In this document: in pieces, positions 20,952 to 32,215 of the stretch
How the letters are laid out: each line of letters begins with the position of its first letter
Numbering within the stretch: position 1 is the first letter of the stretch
From: Excoecaria cochinchinensis
Taxonomy: Eukaryota > Streptophyta > Magnoliopsida > Malpighiales > Euphorbiaceae
Direction: 5' to 3'
DNA length: 64,000 nucleotides
Assembly: GCA_947683425.1 (NCBI GenBank)
Contig: CANTUQ010000004.1
Span: forward strand, 9,152,001 to 9,216,000
Program-made: the position numbers and the translations under genes
Notes under the pieces: model-generated
What the model was told of the DNA's origin: nothing
Databases searched by the model: none
Seen by the model: the letters and a program-made list of their open reading frames with translations, nothing else

Positions 20952-22300
20952 ATGTGTCGAGTTCTAGATAACCCCCAAACTTGGGAAAACACCACCCTAT
21001 CCCCATTTTCTTGCTTAAAATTTTTGAGAACGGTCAGGATAGATCACAATCTTCTTCTGGCTACAGCTCGCTTCTGGGACCCACGTTTTCACGTCTTTAG
21101 ATTCACTTAGCAGGAACTATGCCCCTTACTTGAAGAGTTTGCTGCTACCATTGGGGCATGGTATCCTCCCGGTGCCTTACCCTGTATTCCACGCTGTGGT
21201 TTGATTCATATTAAGGATATTGCATTGGCCTTAAGCATCCCTCCTTTTGATGTTGCCTGATTGGTCCCTCAGTGTTCTACTTTTGCCTTAAGGCCACTGA
21301 TTGATGCGTTGGAGGACTTCTCCGATGTTCCCCCATACCGTACGAGTGTCATTTTCCTATTTTGTCTCATGAGGTATTATACCGTGTCTCAGAGGAGCTG
21401 ACTGGTGATCTTCGTCTATTCGGGATTGTGGATGACTTTCATCATGAACTATCCCCTTTCCCATTGATCCTCACCGAGACCATCCTGGGTTTTGATTCTG
21501 TTCATGCTTATTCCTCTACCGCCCTTTCTAGGAGCCCCTTATTAGTCCAGGTATGTCATTATTTTGAAAAGTAGTGTGTCCCGTGCGGATTTTCACACTA
21601 GCTTTTCTTAGCGAGAAATGCATCCTTTTACGAATGTTCACATAGCCCTATGCCTTACTTTTGCCTGGGGTTAACCCAAGTCACTCTAGCGGCTTTTATA
21701 ATTAATATGTCTTTTTTTTTCTAGATATGGCTACAAGAGAAGATGAGATTGCTGTCAGAACCTCCTCCTAGGGTTATCAATCAATATTCCTTGAGGCACT
21801 TCCTCCCATGTCAGCGACTGTACTTATTTGCGACTCTTGACGAGAGCTTTACCAGACTTGGTGGAGTTACAGACGAGGATATCAATTTCATGAATGCCTA
21901 GCTTCCTCTTTCTGCCACGATAGTCGATGGCTCTTCGGGGTGTGTTCCCCTATGCGGGCTTCGAGAAGCCACTTTTTATATCACAGCCCGTTGTGCTCGA
22001 TAGCTCGAGATGACCTAGGATGTGGTGAGACCCCCTCTATCTTTTCGGGTTGGAATCTTGTCTTCGGCTTTTGCTTCTAGATATCTTGATCTCTAGGTTG
22101 AACTACCGGTGAAGACTGTCATACCCTCCTTTGGAGATTGCTCTGTCACTTCTACTAGTGCGTATAAGAGATGGGTACTTAGCCTCGCAATTGATAATAG
22201 GACTCATCGACTTAGACATCTGGCCAGCGAGAGTAGTTGCTCCAGAGGTATGGTATTAAAGACCGCAGTTGATAACATTTATTTTTGGAAGAATAATTGA
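20952..22300 (+). pseudogene. Intron-containing relic of a plant PMD/DUF7745-like gene
   Basis: Frame from ATG 20952 reads on for about 140 codons with only two stops and contains ARFWDPRFHVFRF, a stop, then QELCPLLEEFAATIG. It shifts frame near 21375-21400 and continues to LLVQ at 21550. A GT...AG intron (21551-21724) follows. The second exon opens IWLQEKMRLLSEPPP in phase and runs to about 22300 with at least four more stops. The FWDP...VFRF...ELCP...EEF pattern resembles the transposon-associated plant mobile domain or DUF7745 proteins; I recall this from memory and could not search. Function is unknown. An intron argues against passage through RNA on this strand, so it is a host gene or DNA-transposon relic. 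Confidence 0.6.
21551..21724 (+). other. Probable intron in the gene relic
   Basis: CAG|GTATGT at the left and a T-rich tract ending TTCTAG at the right match plant splice sites. Removing the 174 bp joins two frames that both look like coding sequence, in phase 0. Confidence 0.65.
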
Positions 22301-22664
22301 TTTTGAGACAAAGAAAATCATTATTTGTTCCTGAAATCCAATTTTTTATATGATTTTGTAAAAATAAGATTTTTACAATTATTTTTTAGAGAAAAGTTTT
22401 TAGATTATTTTTTTTATCTAATATTTTGTGAATCAAAGCAAGAAATCAATCATCTTCTCTCATTCTATCAAATCCGAAATCTAAGGGTAAACATTTTAGG
22501 CTCGATTTTATTTTTATTATTTTCTTTTATTTATTTTTTGTTCATATTTAATTAGCAATCATGTTGATCTTTTAATTTATCTTTTATTTATTTATTTTAT
22601 ATGATTTTAGATATAGATTTAACATTTTTTATTCTTTTTCTTCATCTCATTTAATTGTTAATTC

Positions 22665-22731
<67 letters not shown>

Positions 22732-22753
22732 CGTTTTTATCATTGTTATTGTG

Positions 22754-22825
<72 letters not shown>

Positions 22826-22851
22826 GTTATTATATCATTTTTATCATTATT

Positions 22852-22923
<72 letters not shown>

Positions 22924-23955
22924 TCATATTTTTATGTATTAATCTATTAATCTATTTGTTTTAATATGTCATTTAATTTATTTATCAACCATAATACATT
23001 TTTTATCTATTTTAATTTGTTATTTATTAGTTTATATATTTAATTGATTTTCTTGATTTAATTACTAACATTAATATTTTATGTCTATTTTTGTTTGAAT
23101 ATTTATTTTTGTCATGATTGAGTACATTTGCACGCAAAGAAGAAGATCTAGGAATTTCTTTTGGTTGATTCATCATTTCTTATTGTATTTATTTTTTCTT
23201 TATTTTTGGCTTTTAATTTATTTGTCATGTAATTAGTAATAAAATTATTTATTTTATGGACGCTTAATTAAAAATCACAAAAATATTTATATTAATATAT
23301 TAAAATTTTTTCTAATAAAATAGGACCAATGTCCTAATTTTAACTAATAAAATGTCACTTTTAAAAGGAGAATTAATTTTCATTAAATGGGATCACTCCA
23401 TTTTTAAGTATGCATGAAGGAACCAATATTCGTACTACAAATAAATATCCCGATTTATGTATGGTTGTTTACATAATTGATTTTGTTTATTTAATTTTAT
23501 ATTTTGGGGGATTGTATTTTTGTCCGAATTTCATTTTTTAATTTATTTGGTATTTTAATTCTTTTATTTATCGCTTTTTACCGCTTTCCTCATTGCTTGA
23601 ATGTGCATTTAAATTAATTGCATGACGTGTGAGAAATGGGATGGAAAATTAATTGTTAAAAGCTCACTTATAATTTAACCAAGGCATTAATAAGAGTGAA
23701 GTTCCAAAAACCACTCTCTGGTTTAAGACCTTCGATGTTAGATGAACTTTTCCAATTTCTTGTAAATTGGGTGGCGACTCCAAAATATCTCAAAGGTGTC
23801 TAAAGGTTTTATGGGGTTATATGAACTTTCCCAATGTTCTATTGGGAAGGGATTCCAAAATATCTCATGTTACCTAAGTTCTAGATGAAAACCCTTCTTG
23901 GACCCTAAAAGCGGGCCTTTCGGGAAATAACATAAGCGGGTTTCTACACGTCACA
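22301..23955 (+). repeat. 5'-truncated Tat LTR (F2)
   Basis: From about 22480 (CTAAGGGTAAACA) to GTCACA at 23955 the landmarks of F1 and F3 appear in order: TAGGAC-CAAT-GTCCTA (23318-23333), CCCAAT-GTTCT-ATTGGG (near 23830) and a GCGGGCC-containing end. The first several hundred bases, including the GC-rich island and the TGTAGACA start, are missing. The left border is approximate. A compound microsatellite fills 22667-22922. Confidence 0.7.
22667..22922 (+). repeat. Compound trinucleotide microsatellite
   Basis: (ATT)n, a short unique bridge, (ATC)n, (ATT)n, a near-copy of the bridge, (TTG)n and (TTA)n follow each other. The bridges TATATCGTTTTTATCATTG and TATATCATTTTTATCATTA are near-duplicates, so a larger unit was duplicated before the tracts diverged. 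The long Tyr/Ile/Leu ORF over it is not a gene. Confidence 0.95.
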
Positions 23956-25086
23956 AATGGACATTAAAGTCTATTAAAGGAAAAATAGGTAATTAAAGGG
24001 TTAAATAGGTAATTAAATGTTCAAGTGAAGATTAATATGAAATTTATGTTTAAATAGAGGTCTAAAGATTGATTGGTAATTTTACATATTTAACAAAGAA
24101 TTAAATATGGAATTCGTATAATTGGTGGCATAATGGTAATTAAGTTGAAATAGAAGGGCAAAATTGAAATTAATGATAGTTTAGAGGGATAAAATGTAAT
24201 TTGATACTAATAAGGTTAGTCGAAGGACTTAACTATAATTTGAATAAGTAATGAACCTTTAATTGTAATTATAAAGAATTATAAAATTATTGTATAATAT
24301 AATTAAAAAAAGATAATAATAATTATAGTATTTTAATAAAATTTAATAAGGTTAATATTAGAAAGATAAGTAATAATTAGTTTAATTATATTAATGTTAA
24401 TTGTGGAAAGATTACTAAAGTAAATTCTGATGGATTGAATTTATTATGAAGAAATTAGTGAAAGAATAATAATAAAATTGTTATTTGTTAATTGCAATAA
24501 TAATGTGAAGAATATTGTAAAAAAAAGGTTAATATTTAAGTTAATTATATTAATGATAGTAGAATAAATGAATTAAATAAATTAAGAAGTTTGTGCCTAG
24601 TGGGCTACGTGAGAATGCAAGGCTATAAGGGAAATAAAGTAAAGGAAATAGATCTAGGAAATACAAAAGTGATAAAGTTAATAATATTAACAAATAAAAA
24701 AAAGAAATTTTACAGTCCATGATAAAAGTGTTATTGTTACTAATAATAATTACTATTAGGAAACTATAATGATGATAATAAATGTAATAATAGTAATAAT
24801 TATAAAATTCAGTTAGTATAGTAAAGTGCATAAATGTCAAGTAGAATTAATAAAATGTGAGTAAGATAAATTTAAAATAATATAACAAATAATGTTAAAA
24901 TAATTAAGGGATATATGAATATCAGTGGAGTTAAAATGTATAAGATTGAAGTATGTCTGTAAGAGGTACATGTACAGTATGATTGCCCTTGGAATTTAGA
25001 AAAGAAACGTACATCTCTATAATAAGGAGCAGAAAATAATAAGTTAGAGTATTAAACAATAAAATGTATAAAGTTTAATAGGTGTT
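23956..25086. other. Unassigned AT-rich DNA, no gene seen
   Basis: This 1.1 kb holds many TAATTA and AATAATAAT words, no convincing frame, no LTR end and no primer binding site. The style resembles the U3 part of LTRs K and L, so it may be an old LTR fragment, but no alignment is clear by eye. Confidence 0.4.
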
Positions 25087-27085
25087 TGTAACATCCTGAA
25101 AATCACCTTAGTAGTATCAAGCGCAATTAGCGAAGTGAGTGAGTGTTAATTAGGGTTTACAGATTTGGATTGAATTGAAAATGAGAAAGTCGGGACTTAA
25201 TTGAAAGAAAGTAAAATAGTTTAGTGACTAATTGGTAATATTGCATGATTAGTGTAAGTGAAAGATTAATTAGGTTAATTAAGATTAATTAACCTTAATT
25301 GAGCCATAGTGGAAACCAAGTGTTGTCTTGAGGAAGTTCCACCTAGCTTTGGGATGGTTTGTGGAGTGACACCTCATATTGCCAGGCATATTTAAGTGTG
25401 GGAAGTGGCAAAATCTTTCACTTTGTTCTTCTTTGGAGTTCGGCCACTTCTCTCTCTTTCTCTCATTTGCTTTTTTGCAATTTCTTCTTCTTGCTTCTCT
25501 TCTGAACATGTGCATGGTTGGTGAGTAAAGTGGTTAGGGAGAGAGATTTAGTGATAACTTAAAGGTAAGCTTATGTGTTTGTCTTCTTCATCTTTTTTTC
25601 TTCTCTTTTGGAAATTATGTTCAAGGTGTTAATTGTGCTTTGAACACATGTATGTGTATGTGGCTGAAAGTTGGTGAACCAAGTAAGAGAATCAATGGTA
25701 AAGAGAAGGTCACCTAGTTGTGAAGTGAAGGAGTGCTCCAAGAGGTTGGGATTTATTTGTTTATTGTATGTATTGTATACATGATTGATTAGTTTTGAAT
25801 TTATGTGTACTTGTGTGATAATTTATAGATGTCATAAGTTGATATGTGTTGAAAGTGTTAATTGAATTACTATGAAATTATGACCAAAGTATGAACCCTA
25901 GTATTAGGGGAAAACTCTGCTGAGATTGTCCTAGACCTCCGTGTGATGTTTTGGACATAAATGGAGTTTGAGAACCCTAGATTATGTGATTATTATGCCA
26001 TTAAAATCATGACTTCCACGCCTATAAGAATCTCAGAAATGATCATGAACTAATTTTGAATCTAAGACCCTTAAAAATGGCCGAAACACAAGTGTCTCTA
26101 ATCTGGCGGGTTCAATGGAATAGTATATATTTTTAAGGTCATATCTCACGTATTATATGTCCAAATGACCTGATATTTGTCCCATTGGAAACTTAACATC
26201 CTAGGAAACAAATGTAAAGAAGGACATTTTGCCTAAATATGAGGTTTAGACATTGATTTAGGTAATACAAGTTTAAGGGGAAAAGCAGTCTCGTGAAGTT
26301 CCTGTTGGAGCCTACTGACGCGAGCATGACAGGGGTCGCGAGCACCACACAACAAGTCAAAAGAGTGATTTTATTCTTGATTTGGAGCCCATGGTTGGCA
26401 TGAATTCACCCTTCTCTAGTTTGGGTGTTTTTGTGTGTTTTTCCTTTCCGAAATGTACCCGAACTTCACTACAAGTTCCTTTAGCTTGTCCAACTCATGT
26501 CTAACATTATGAAATGAGTATGTGAATGTCTGTCAATTACATTTATATGTAAATGATGCTATGACATAGTAGTTTAATAAAGGAATTAAATGCATAACAG
26601 AATGTGAGTATGTTTATCAAGCCATAGGTGTATGCTAGGCATGAAATGATGCGAATGTGCTTAATGTGATGACTTATTCAATGATGCAAATTTACTCAAT
26701 GCGATAATTGTACCATGATGTTGGTTTAATAAACTACATGAATACATTACCATGCGAATGAATCTTACTATGAGAAAGAATATCACTATGTGTGTGAATA
26801 ATATTATAAATGAACATAACTATGTGAGTTAATGATTAAGCCTGTAATCGAGTCGTGGATAAATAAGCATGCTTATGAAGGGCTAGTGATTCGCAGCTGC
26901 TAGTGTGGCATCGACGGGTGTCTAGTGATTGATACCGACAGGTATCCAGTGATTTAGTATTTGAGACTTCGGTCTCTAGTGTTTAATATCTATTGTACCC
27001 GTATCCACTTCTGTATGATACAGGCTAATTATAAAGAATATATTATGGTATGTTTATGGATAATGTTGGGTACCTATGTCTAAAT
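25087..27085 (+). repeat. 5' portion of a chromoviral-type LTR (L), interrupted by element B
   Basis: It starts TGTAACATCC. Its plan follows K and J: AT-rich U3, a pyrimidine-rich leader (25420-25505), conserved blocks (CATTTGGAC-type near 26160, ACCCGAACTTCAC near 26458), a small GC-rich cassette (26290-26345) and a row of tetraloop hairpins (26907-26976). It stops at 27085, where B is inserted. No gene. Confidence 0.7.
26907..26976 (+). other. Three tetraloop hairpins in LTR L
   Basis: GGCATC-GACG-GGTGTC (26907-26922), GATACC-GACA-GGTATC (26931-26946) and GAGAC-TTCG-GTCTC (26963-26976) lie in a row, separated by AGTGATT-like spacers. In RNA the last would be a C(UUCG)G loop, a very stable hairpin type. 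LTR J has the same row at 51512-51576. Confidence 0.75.
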
Positions 27086-27470
27086 TGTAACACCCCCTTC
27101 CCATACGTAGGAGAACCCATTCGCAAGGGAGTGAGAACCCGTATGAGCAGGGGTGTCACCAAACAGAACAGTACAAAACATTCATTCACATAATATAAAC
27201 ATACATATATATATAGCAAAAATTAAAACTTAAAACTAAACTGATCATTCATTGATGGAATAATAAGATTCAATACATAACTGTTCCGATACAAACATAA
27301 TTACAACTTTCAGAGTTACAAAGCGGAAGCTGAACAAAAGACTAAATACAAAGAGAGTTCACTATTATAAAATAATCATAATACAAAAAGAAGCTAAGTC
27401 CTATCAACAATCCCACTGTGTTGGCTTGACTGGCGGCGACTCTCCTAAAAGCTATGCACCTTCCGCGCCT

Positions 27471-27507
27471 GCACGGATAAAACACCCGTGCAAAGCGATA
27501 ATGCTTA
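27471..27507 (-). other. Conserved double hairpin in LTR B
   Basis: GCACGG.../...CCGTGC (27471-27491) is followed by AAAGCG-ATAA-TGCTTAG (27492-27507), the second stem slightly decayed. Confidence 0.65.
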
Positions 27508-27806
27508 GTGGGGAAACAAACAACAATAATGTGGATGGCCATTCACAATGGTCGTGGAGGCAAAACACGTTCATAATGGCATAAGCTAAATATCATAAGA
27601 TATAATCATAAACGAATCACATTCATAACCATTCAAAGGTTCATGATCATATTCATATGCTAACTGATTCATATGCTCATAGATAGAGTCAATCATATTC
27701 ACAAACTTATAATTATAATCATTCGGATTCACATTCTCATAAGCATAACAGAACAAATCACAATACCTGCTGACTCACAGTAGTGGATAACGAGCAACAC
27801 ATGGCG

Positions 27807-27971
27807 GTACCTTACAGGTACGAATCGAACGTATGGCGGTACCTTACGGGTACGAATCAAAAATCAGCATCATAATTTTCTCATTTGAAAACATTTTACA
27901 AAGGGGATCTTAAACAAGATCCAAACACATTGAAGTTCGCGAGGAACTAAACAGGGACCTGATCAGGGTCC
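27807..27971 (-). other. Hairpin ladder in LTR B
   Basis: GTACC-TTACA-GGTAC (27807-27821), GTACC-TTACG-GGTAC (27839-27853), GGATCTT-AAAC-AAGATCC (27905-27922), AGTTC-GCGAG-GAACT (27934-27948) and GGACC-TGATCAG-GGTCC (27955-27971). All five stems are perfect. Confidence 0.8.
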
Positions 27972-28214
27972 AGAATAGAACTGAGAGCTACAGCTATGGA
28001 ACTCTATTAGGCATGCCTAACTATCCACTTAGTTGACTCTAACAGGTCATGCATAATCCATCAAATCACATTTATAGAATTCATATAATTATTCATGCAT
28101 TGTACATCCAATTATATTCATATACTTCATAAAATAGTCCAAGTATAAATCTAAAAACATCACAAGTTCGGAAAATAAACATTGAAAATCGCAAAAGAAA
28201 ACTCAAGTTGAAGC

Positions 28215-28625
28215 CAGGGGTGTCGCGCTCGCGACAGATGCATAACTTGTCCTTGGTCGCGATCGCGGCAGTCTTCGCGCTCACACGGAGATAGAAACAC
28301 ATCTCCCTGTCGTGTTCGTGATGATCATTATGGTTGCGATAGTGAGCGGCCAAAAAGGATGTCACGCTCGCGTGCAGGTGCGCGCCAGCGACAGGGGACT
28401 GCCAAGAACTGCTCAGCAGCCGAGCGCCCTGTCGTGCTTGCGATAGAGAGCTCTGGCTGCGACCGCTCGGTAGCCGAGTGCTCTATCGCGCTCGCGACAA
28501 AGAGCTCTCGCTGCAAGCGCTCGGCAGCCCAGTCCGGTCGGCCACGCGAGTCCGCTCGGCCTCACACAAGGGCTGAATTCACCGAGCTCTGTCGTGACCT
28601 CGCGACAGTATCGCACTTGTGACAG
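28215..28625 (-). repeat. GC-rich hairpin cassette in LTR B
   Basis: GTCGCG-CT-CGCGAC and variants, CTGTCGTG/GCGATAG and GAGCTC words recur over 400 bp in both orientations. The composition is sharply different from the AT-rich surroundings. Confidence 0.75.
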
Positions 28626-29307
28626 AGTTGTGATTTCCAGCTCTTACGCGATTTTCTGCAAAAATTCACACTTCCAAGACACCCAAACCTCCAATCTAAA
28701 ACATACATCAACCCAAACTTCATCTTACCTCAAATCAAGCTTCCCATAATCATAAGTGACATAAAACACAACTTAAATCAACAATTAATACAATCAAAAT
28801 CATGACTAAATTATCTTCCATGCATCATAACTTAAATCAATTGAATACCCATAACATTAGCACTATAATAAGCCTCATCAAACACCAAATTTCCAGAAAT
28901 CTCATTCAACATACCAAAACACAAAATTCACAAATTCAAATAGTTCCCAAACCTGTAATTCATATGCTCTAAATCAATGAGCACCACTCCCACTAGCTTT
29001 CTCCTTTCCCTTGGGATCACGAGGAGGCTCAACTAATCAAGAACACCCAACATCCATACAAACATAAAACCCTAAATTAAAATACATTCTAAAAAAATCA
29101 AGAACAAGGGATAAAGAAGAAGAAGAAGAAGAAGAAACCCACTAACAACTTACCAATCAAAGCTCAAAGAACGATCAATTTCCACTACAAAGCACTTGGA
29201 TCAAAGCTAGGGCACACATATGAAGAGAAAAGAGGAAGAAGAAGTAAAGAGAAGAGGAGGAAACGGGAAAAGCAACAAGAATGGCTATCCCCTTTTTCTC
29301 TCTCTTC

Positions 29308-29315
29308 TATTTATA
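29308..29315 (-). promoter_or_regulatory. Putative TATA box of LTR B
   Basis: TATAAATA on the minus strand lies about 315 bp into the LTR. It is upstream of all hairpin features, which would therefore be transcribed. Confidence 0.6.
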
Positions 29316-29636
29316 CCTCCTTCCTAAATCCCTAGCCACATGTAACTCTATGGTTGGTGGAACTTGACCACTCACACCCAACAAACACACATGATCCTAC
29401 ACACAAGACTAACCCTCATAATTCACACACTACTACCATATGAACATGCACACACTAACACAACCCAACACACACACACCCTACTAACATATATGCACCC
29501 ACACTCTATTAAAGCCCACAAAACGTGTATTTTACCTAAAATACCCTTAACACATGCCACAATACTCACACATGCACACATACACATGGAAATTATAGCT
29601 CAAACTACTAGGGGAAATTAGGGTGTTACAATTCTC

Positions 29637-30383
29637 GCCTACTAACAAGAATTTTGACCTCAAAATTCTCACCTGAACTGAACAACTGTGGATACTGAAT
29701 CCTCATCATCGCCTCTGGTTCCCAAGTTGCTTCCTCGACTCCGTGATGTTGCCAAAGAACCTTGACCAGAGGGACTTGCGTGCTTCTCAACTGTCTCACT
29801 TCCCGAGCTAAAATAGCCTTCGGCTCTTCATCATAAGAGTAATCCGACTGAATCCAAACATTTTGAACTTACAACATATGCGACGGATCCGATCTATACC
29901 GACGAAGCATGGAGACATGGAAAACATCATGCATCTTAGCCAACTCCATCGGTAAAGCCAACCTATAGGCTACCAGACCAACTCTCTCTAAAATCTCTAA
30001 AGGTCCAATGAACAGAGGACTAAGTTTACCTTTCTTGCCAAACCACAATACTTTCCTCCAAAGTGAAACCTTAAGGTAAACTTTGTCCCTGACCTCAAAC
30101 CAAATATCCTTTCTCTTCAGATTGGCATAGGATCTCTATCTATTCTTAGCCACTTTCAGATTCCACTGCACAACTCTGATCTTCTCTTCGGTATCCCTAA
30201 TCATCTCTGGCCCAATAAAAGATCGCTCGGTTAACTCTGTCCAACAAACCGGAGTCCTACACGGTCGACCATACAAAGCCTCAAACGGTGACATCCCTAT
30301 ACTGGACTGAAAACTGTTATTGTAGGCAAACTCCATCAGTCGTACATACTTATCCCAACTGCCAGAAAAATCCAAAGCACAAG
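29637..30383 (-). pseudogene. Integrase C-terminal fragment of element B
   Basis: The frame from the J junction reads the end of the integrase core (LMEFAYNNSFQSSIGM, then LYGRPCRTPVCWTEL), then the GPY/F region and the chromodomain-like tail (VKVLWQHHGVEEATWEPE). At least two stops (after VAKNR near 30136, and near 29870) interrupt it. The five residues before CALDF come from LTR J, not from the element. It is non-functional. Confidence 0.85.
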
Positions 30384-30692
30384 TGTAATACCCCAAAGTG
30401 TACCCTAGTCGGATTGGAGTGTCAATTGCATAATAAGGTATAAATGTGATTGGAATTAGTGAGTAATTAAGTGTGCAAGGATGTAATTGAAAGTGGGAAA
30501 GTTACAAATAGAAAATAAAATATATAAGAGGGACTAAGAAGGGATTTATCATGGATTGAGGTGGAACTTTCGTGTGGCTAGCAAGTGGAATCCACGTGTG
30601 GAGTTCCCCTTGAGCCAGCCAACCTTCTACATGAAACTTAAGTGAAATGAAGAGGCAGAGTTGGGATTGGTGATTCATTTTGAGTTTGACCA
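30384..30692 (+). repeat. LTR J, first segment
   Basis: It starts TGTAATACCCC in the middle of B's integrase and runs to the insertion site of G, ending in the target-site copy GACCA (30688-30692). The sequence resumes at 40449 and again at 51101. Confidence 0.8.
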
Positions 30693-31096
30693 TGTAACAC
30701 CCCCTACCCATACGTAGGCAATCCCATCCGATAAGGAGTGAGATGCCGTATGAGTCAGGGTGCCACCAAATGGATGCAAAGCAAACCATACAATCATTCA
30801 TAACATACATACCAAAATACGGGATAATTAAAAACTTTAAGGGAAAAGAAAGCAATAGCTGATCATGCATTAATATAACAAACCATTACAATAATGTTCT
30901 GATCAAGCTAGCTGAAATAAAAGATATTACATAACCAAAATATAAATACAAAAGCGGAAGCTATAACAAAACTGATACAAGAGAGTTCTATACAAAAAGA
31001 ATCATCAAAATTTACCAAAAGCTAAGCCCTACACTAAAACCTTATGTGTTGGCTTGACTGCGGCGACTCTCTCAAAGCAATACTCCTTCCGCACCT

Positions 31097-31135
31097 GCAC
31101 GGGTAAAAACACCATGCTAAGCGATAAACGCTTAG
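31097..31135 (-). other. Conserved double hairpin in the 3' LTR of G
   Basis: CTAAGCG-ATAAA-CGCTTAG (31117-31135) is preceded by GCACGGG.../...ACCATGC (31097-31117). The other LTR has the same element at 38270-38307 with a damaged right arm. Confidence 0.7.
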
Positions 31136-31418
31136 TGGGGAAACACACATATGATATGGACGGCCACTCATAATGGTCGTCAAGGCATAACACATTCACA
31201 ATGGCATATGCAATAATTCATGTCCTAGTTCAAATAACATGCTTACAAATTAAAGCCATACATTCCGCATCTCACATTCATATCCATTTCCAAAATAATC
31301 GAACATACATCTCATCATTATACTCATTCAGATATCACATTTATATAGTCATATAAGAGCAAAGTAAACCAATCGAACACCTGCTGACTCGAGGTAGTGG
31401 ATAACGAGTGTACTGAGT

Positions 31419-31581
31419 GTACCTTACGGGTACAAATCAATTACTGAGGGTACCTCACAGGTACAAATCAAAAGTCATTTCATTTTTATCATTAACACAA
31501 TATTTTTAGTGAGGGGACCTTAGACAAGATCCAAATACTGAGGGGTTCGTGAGGAACCAAACGGGGACCTGATCGGGGTCC
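31419..31581 (-). other. Hairpin ladder in the 3' LTR of G
   Basis: GTACC-TTACG-GGTAC (31419-31433), GTACC-TCACA-GGTAC (31450-31464), GGACCTT-AGAC-AAGATCC (31515-31532, a G-U pair in the RNA sense), GGTTC-GTGAG-GAACC (31544-31558) and GGACC-TGATCGG-GGTCC (31565-31581). Confidence 0.78.
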
Positions 31582-31885
31582 GAACTGAACTGAGGGCTGC
31601 AGCTAAAAGACTCTATTAGGCAAGCCTAACTATCCACTTACTTAACTCTAGCAGGTTATGCGTAACACAATTTACATTCGAATATTCCTCATATAAGGAA
31701 TTCATACTTGAGCATAACTCAATATATTAATACATAAAACACATACTACTTTAGCATAGCAAAATACACAATTAATTGATGCTAAAAAGATAAAATAACA
31801 CTAAACAATAATTAAAACCAAACACAAGTGAAAAAGGAGTGAAAACAAAAGAAGTCCAAAATCTGCATATTAGGACAGAAGCGTT

Positions 31886-32215
31886 TTACACGGCGGTATG
31901 GTAAATCCATACCGCCGTGTAAGACAGTTTACACGGGAGTATGGGGTATCCCATACTGCTGTGTAACATGCCCAACACAGCTGGACGAAGGCATAAACAC
32001 TGCTCCAACAGAGGCGTTTCACACGGCTGTAAGGGAAACCCATACCGCCGTGTGAAACTCACAGCTCAAAACATAACTGGGCAGTAGCGTTTTACACGGC
32101 GGTATGGGTGTATCCTCACCGCCGTGTAAAATCTTAGCCTTGCAATTTCTGAGGAATTTCCTTGATCCACATGGCAGTGAGCTATATCCTTACCGCCATG
32201 TGACTTCTGGACATT
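31886..32215 (-). repeat. Hairpin cassette with long perfect stems in the 3' LTR of G
   Basis: The first hairpin (31886-31922) has 16-bp arms TTACACGGCGGTATGG and its complement around TAAAT. Three to four further hairpins with ACACGGCGGT / ACCGCCGTGT arms follow. The 5' LTR copy (39058-39374) includes a perfect 17-bp stem with a four-base loop (39101-39138). Confidence 0.9.

Larger units (their letters stand above)
27086..29630 (-). repeat. 3' LTR of element B
   Basis: Left end TGTAACACCCCC and right end GGGTGTTACA, 2545 bp. The minus strand has TATAAATA at 29308-29315, about 315 bp from the LTR start, then a purine- and pyrimidine-biased leader, a large GC-rich cassette (28215-28625), a hairpin ladder (27807-27971), the palindrome TTAGGCATGCCTAA (28007-28020) and the double hairpin (27471-27507). 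No gene; the ORFs at 28300-28620 come from the cassette. Confidence 0.88.
27086..30383 (-). mobile_element. 3' half of a chromovirus (B), cut by LTR J
   Basis: The minus-strand order is integrase fragment (30383-29637), polypurine tract and 3' LTR (29630-27086). The rest of the element lies to the right of the nested insertions or is lost. It resembles G most closely. It is inserted in LTR L. Confidence 0.85.

Noticed and set aside
22655..22942. 95-codon frame of Tyr, Ile and Leu runs
   Set aside because: It is the translation of a trinucleotide microsatellite.
28328..28622. ORFs on both strands with Arg/Ala-rich proteins
   Set aside because: They are composition effects of the GTCGCG hairpin cassette in LTR B.
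31886..31922. Perfect inverted repeat as a miniature inverted-repeat transposon or microRNA gene
   Set aside because: It lacks target duplications and recurs at the same place in both LTRs of G and in A, so it is part of the LTR. A small-RNA role cannot be excluded but is not shown.
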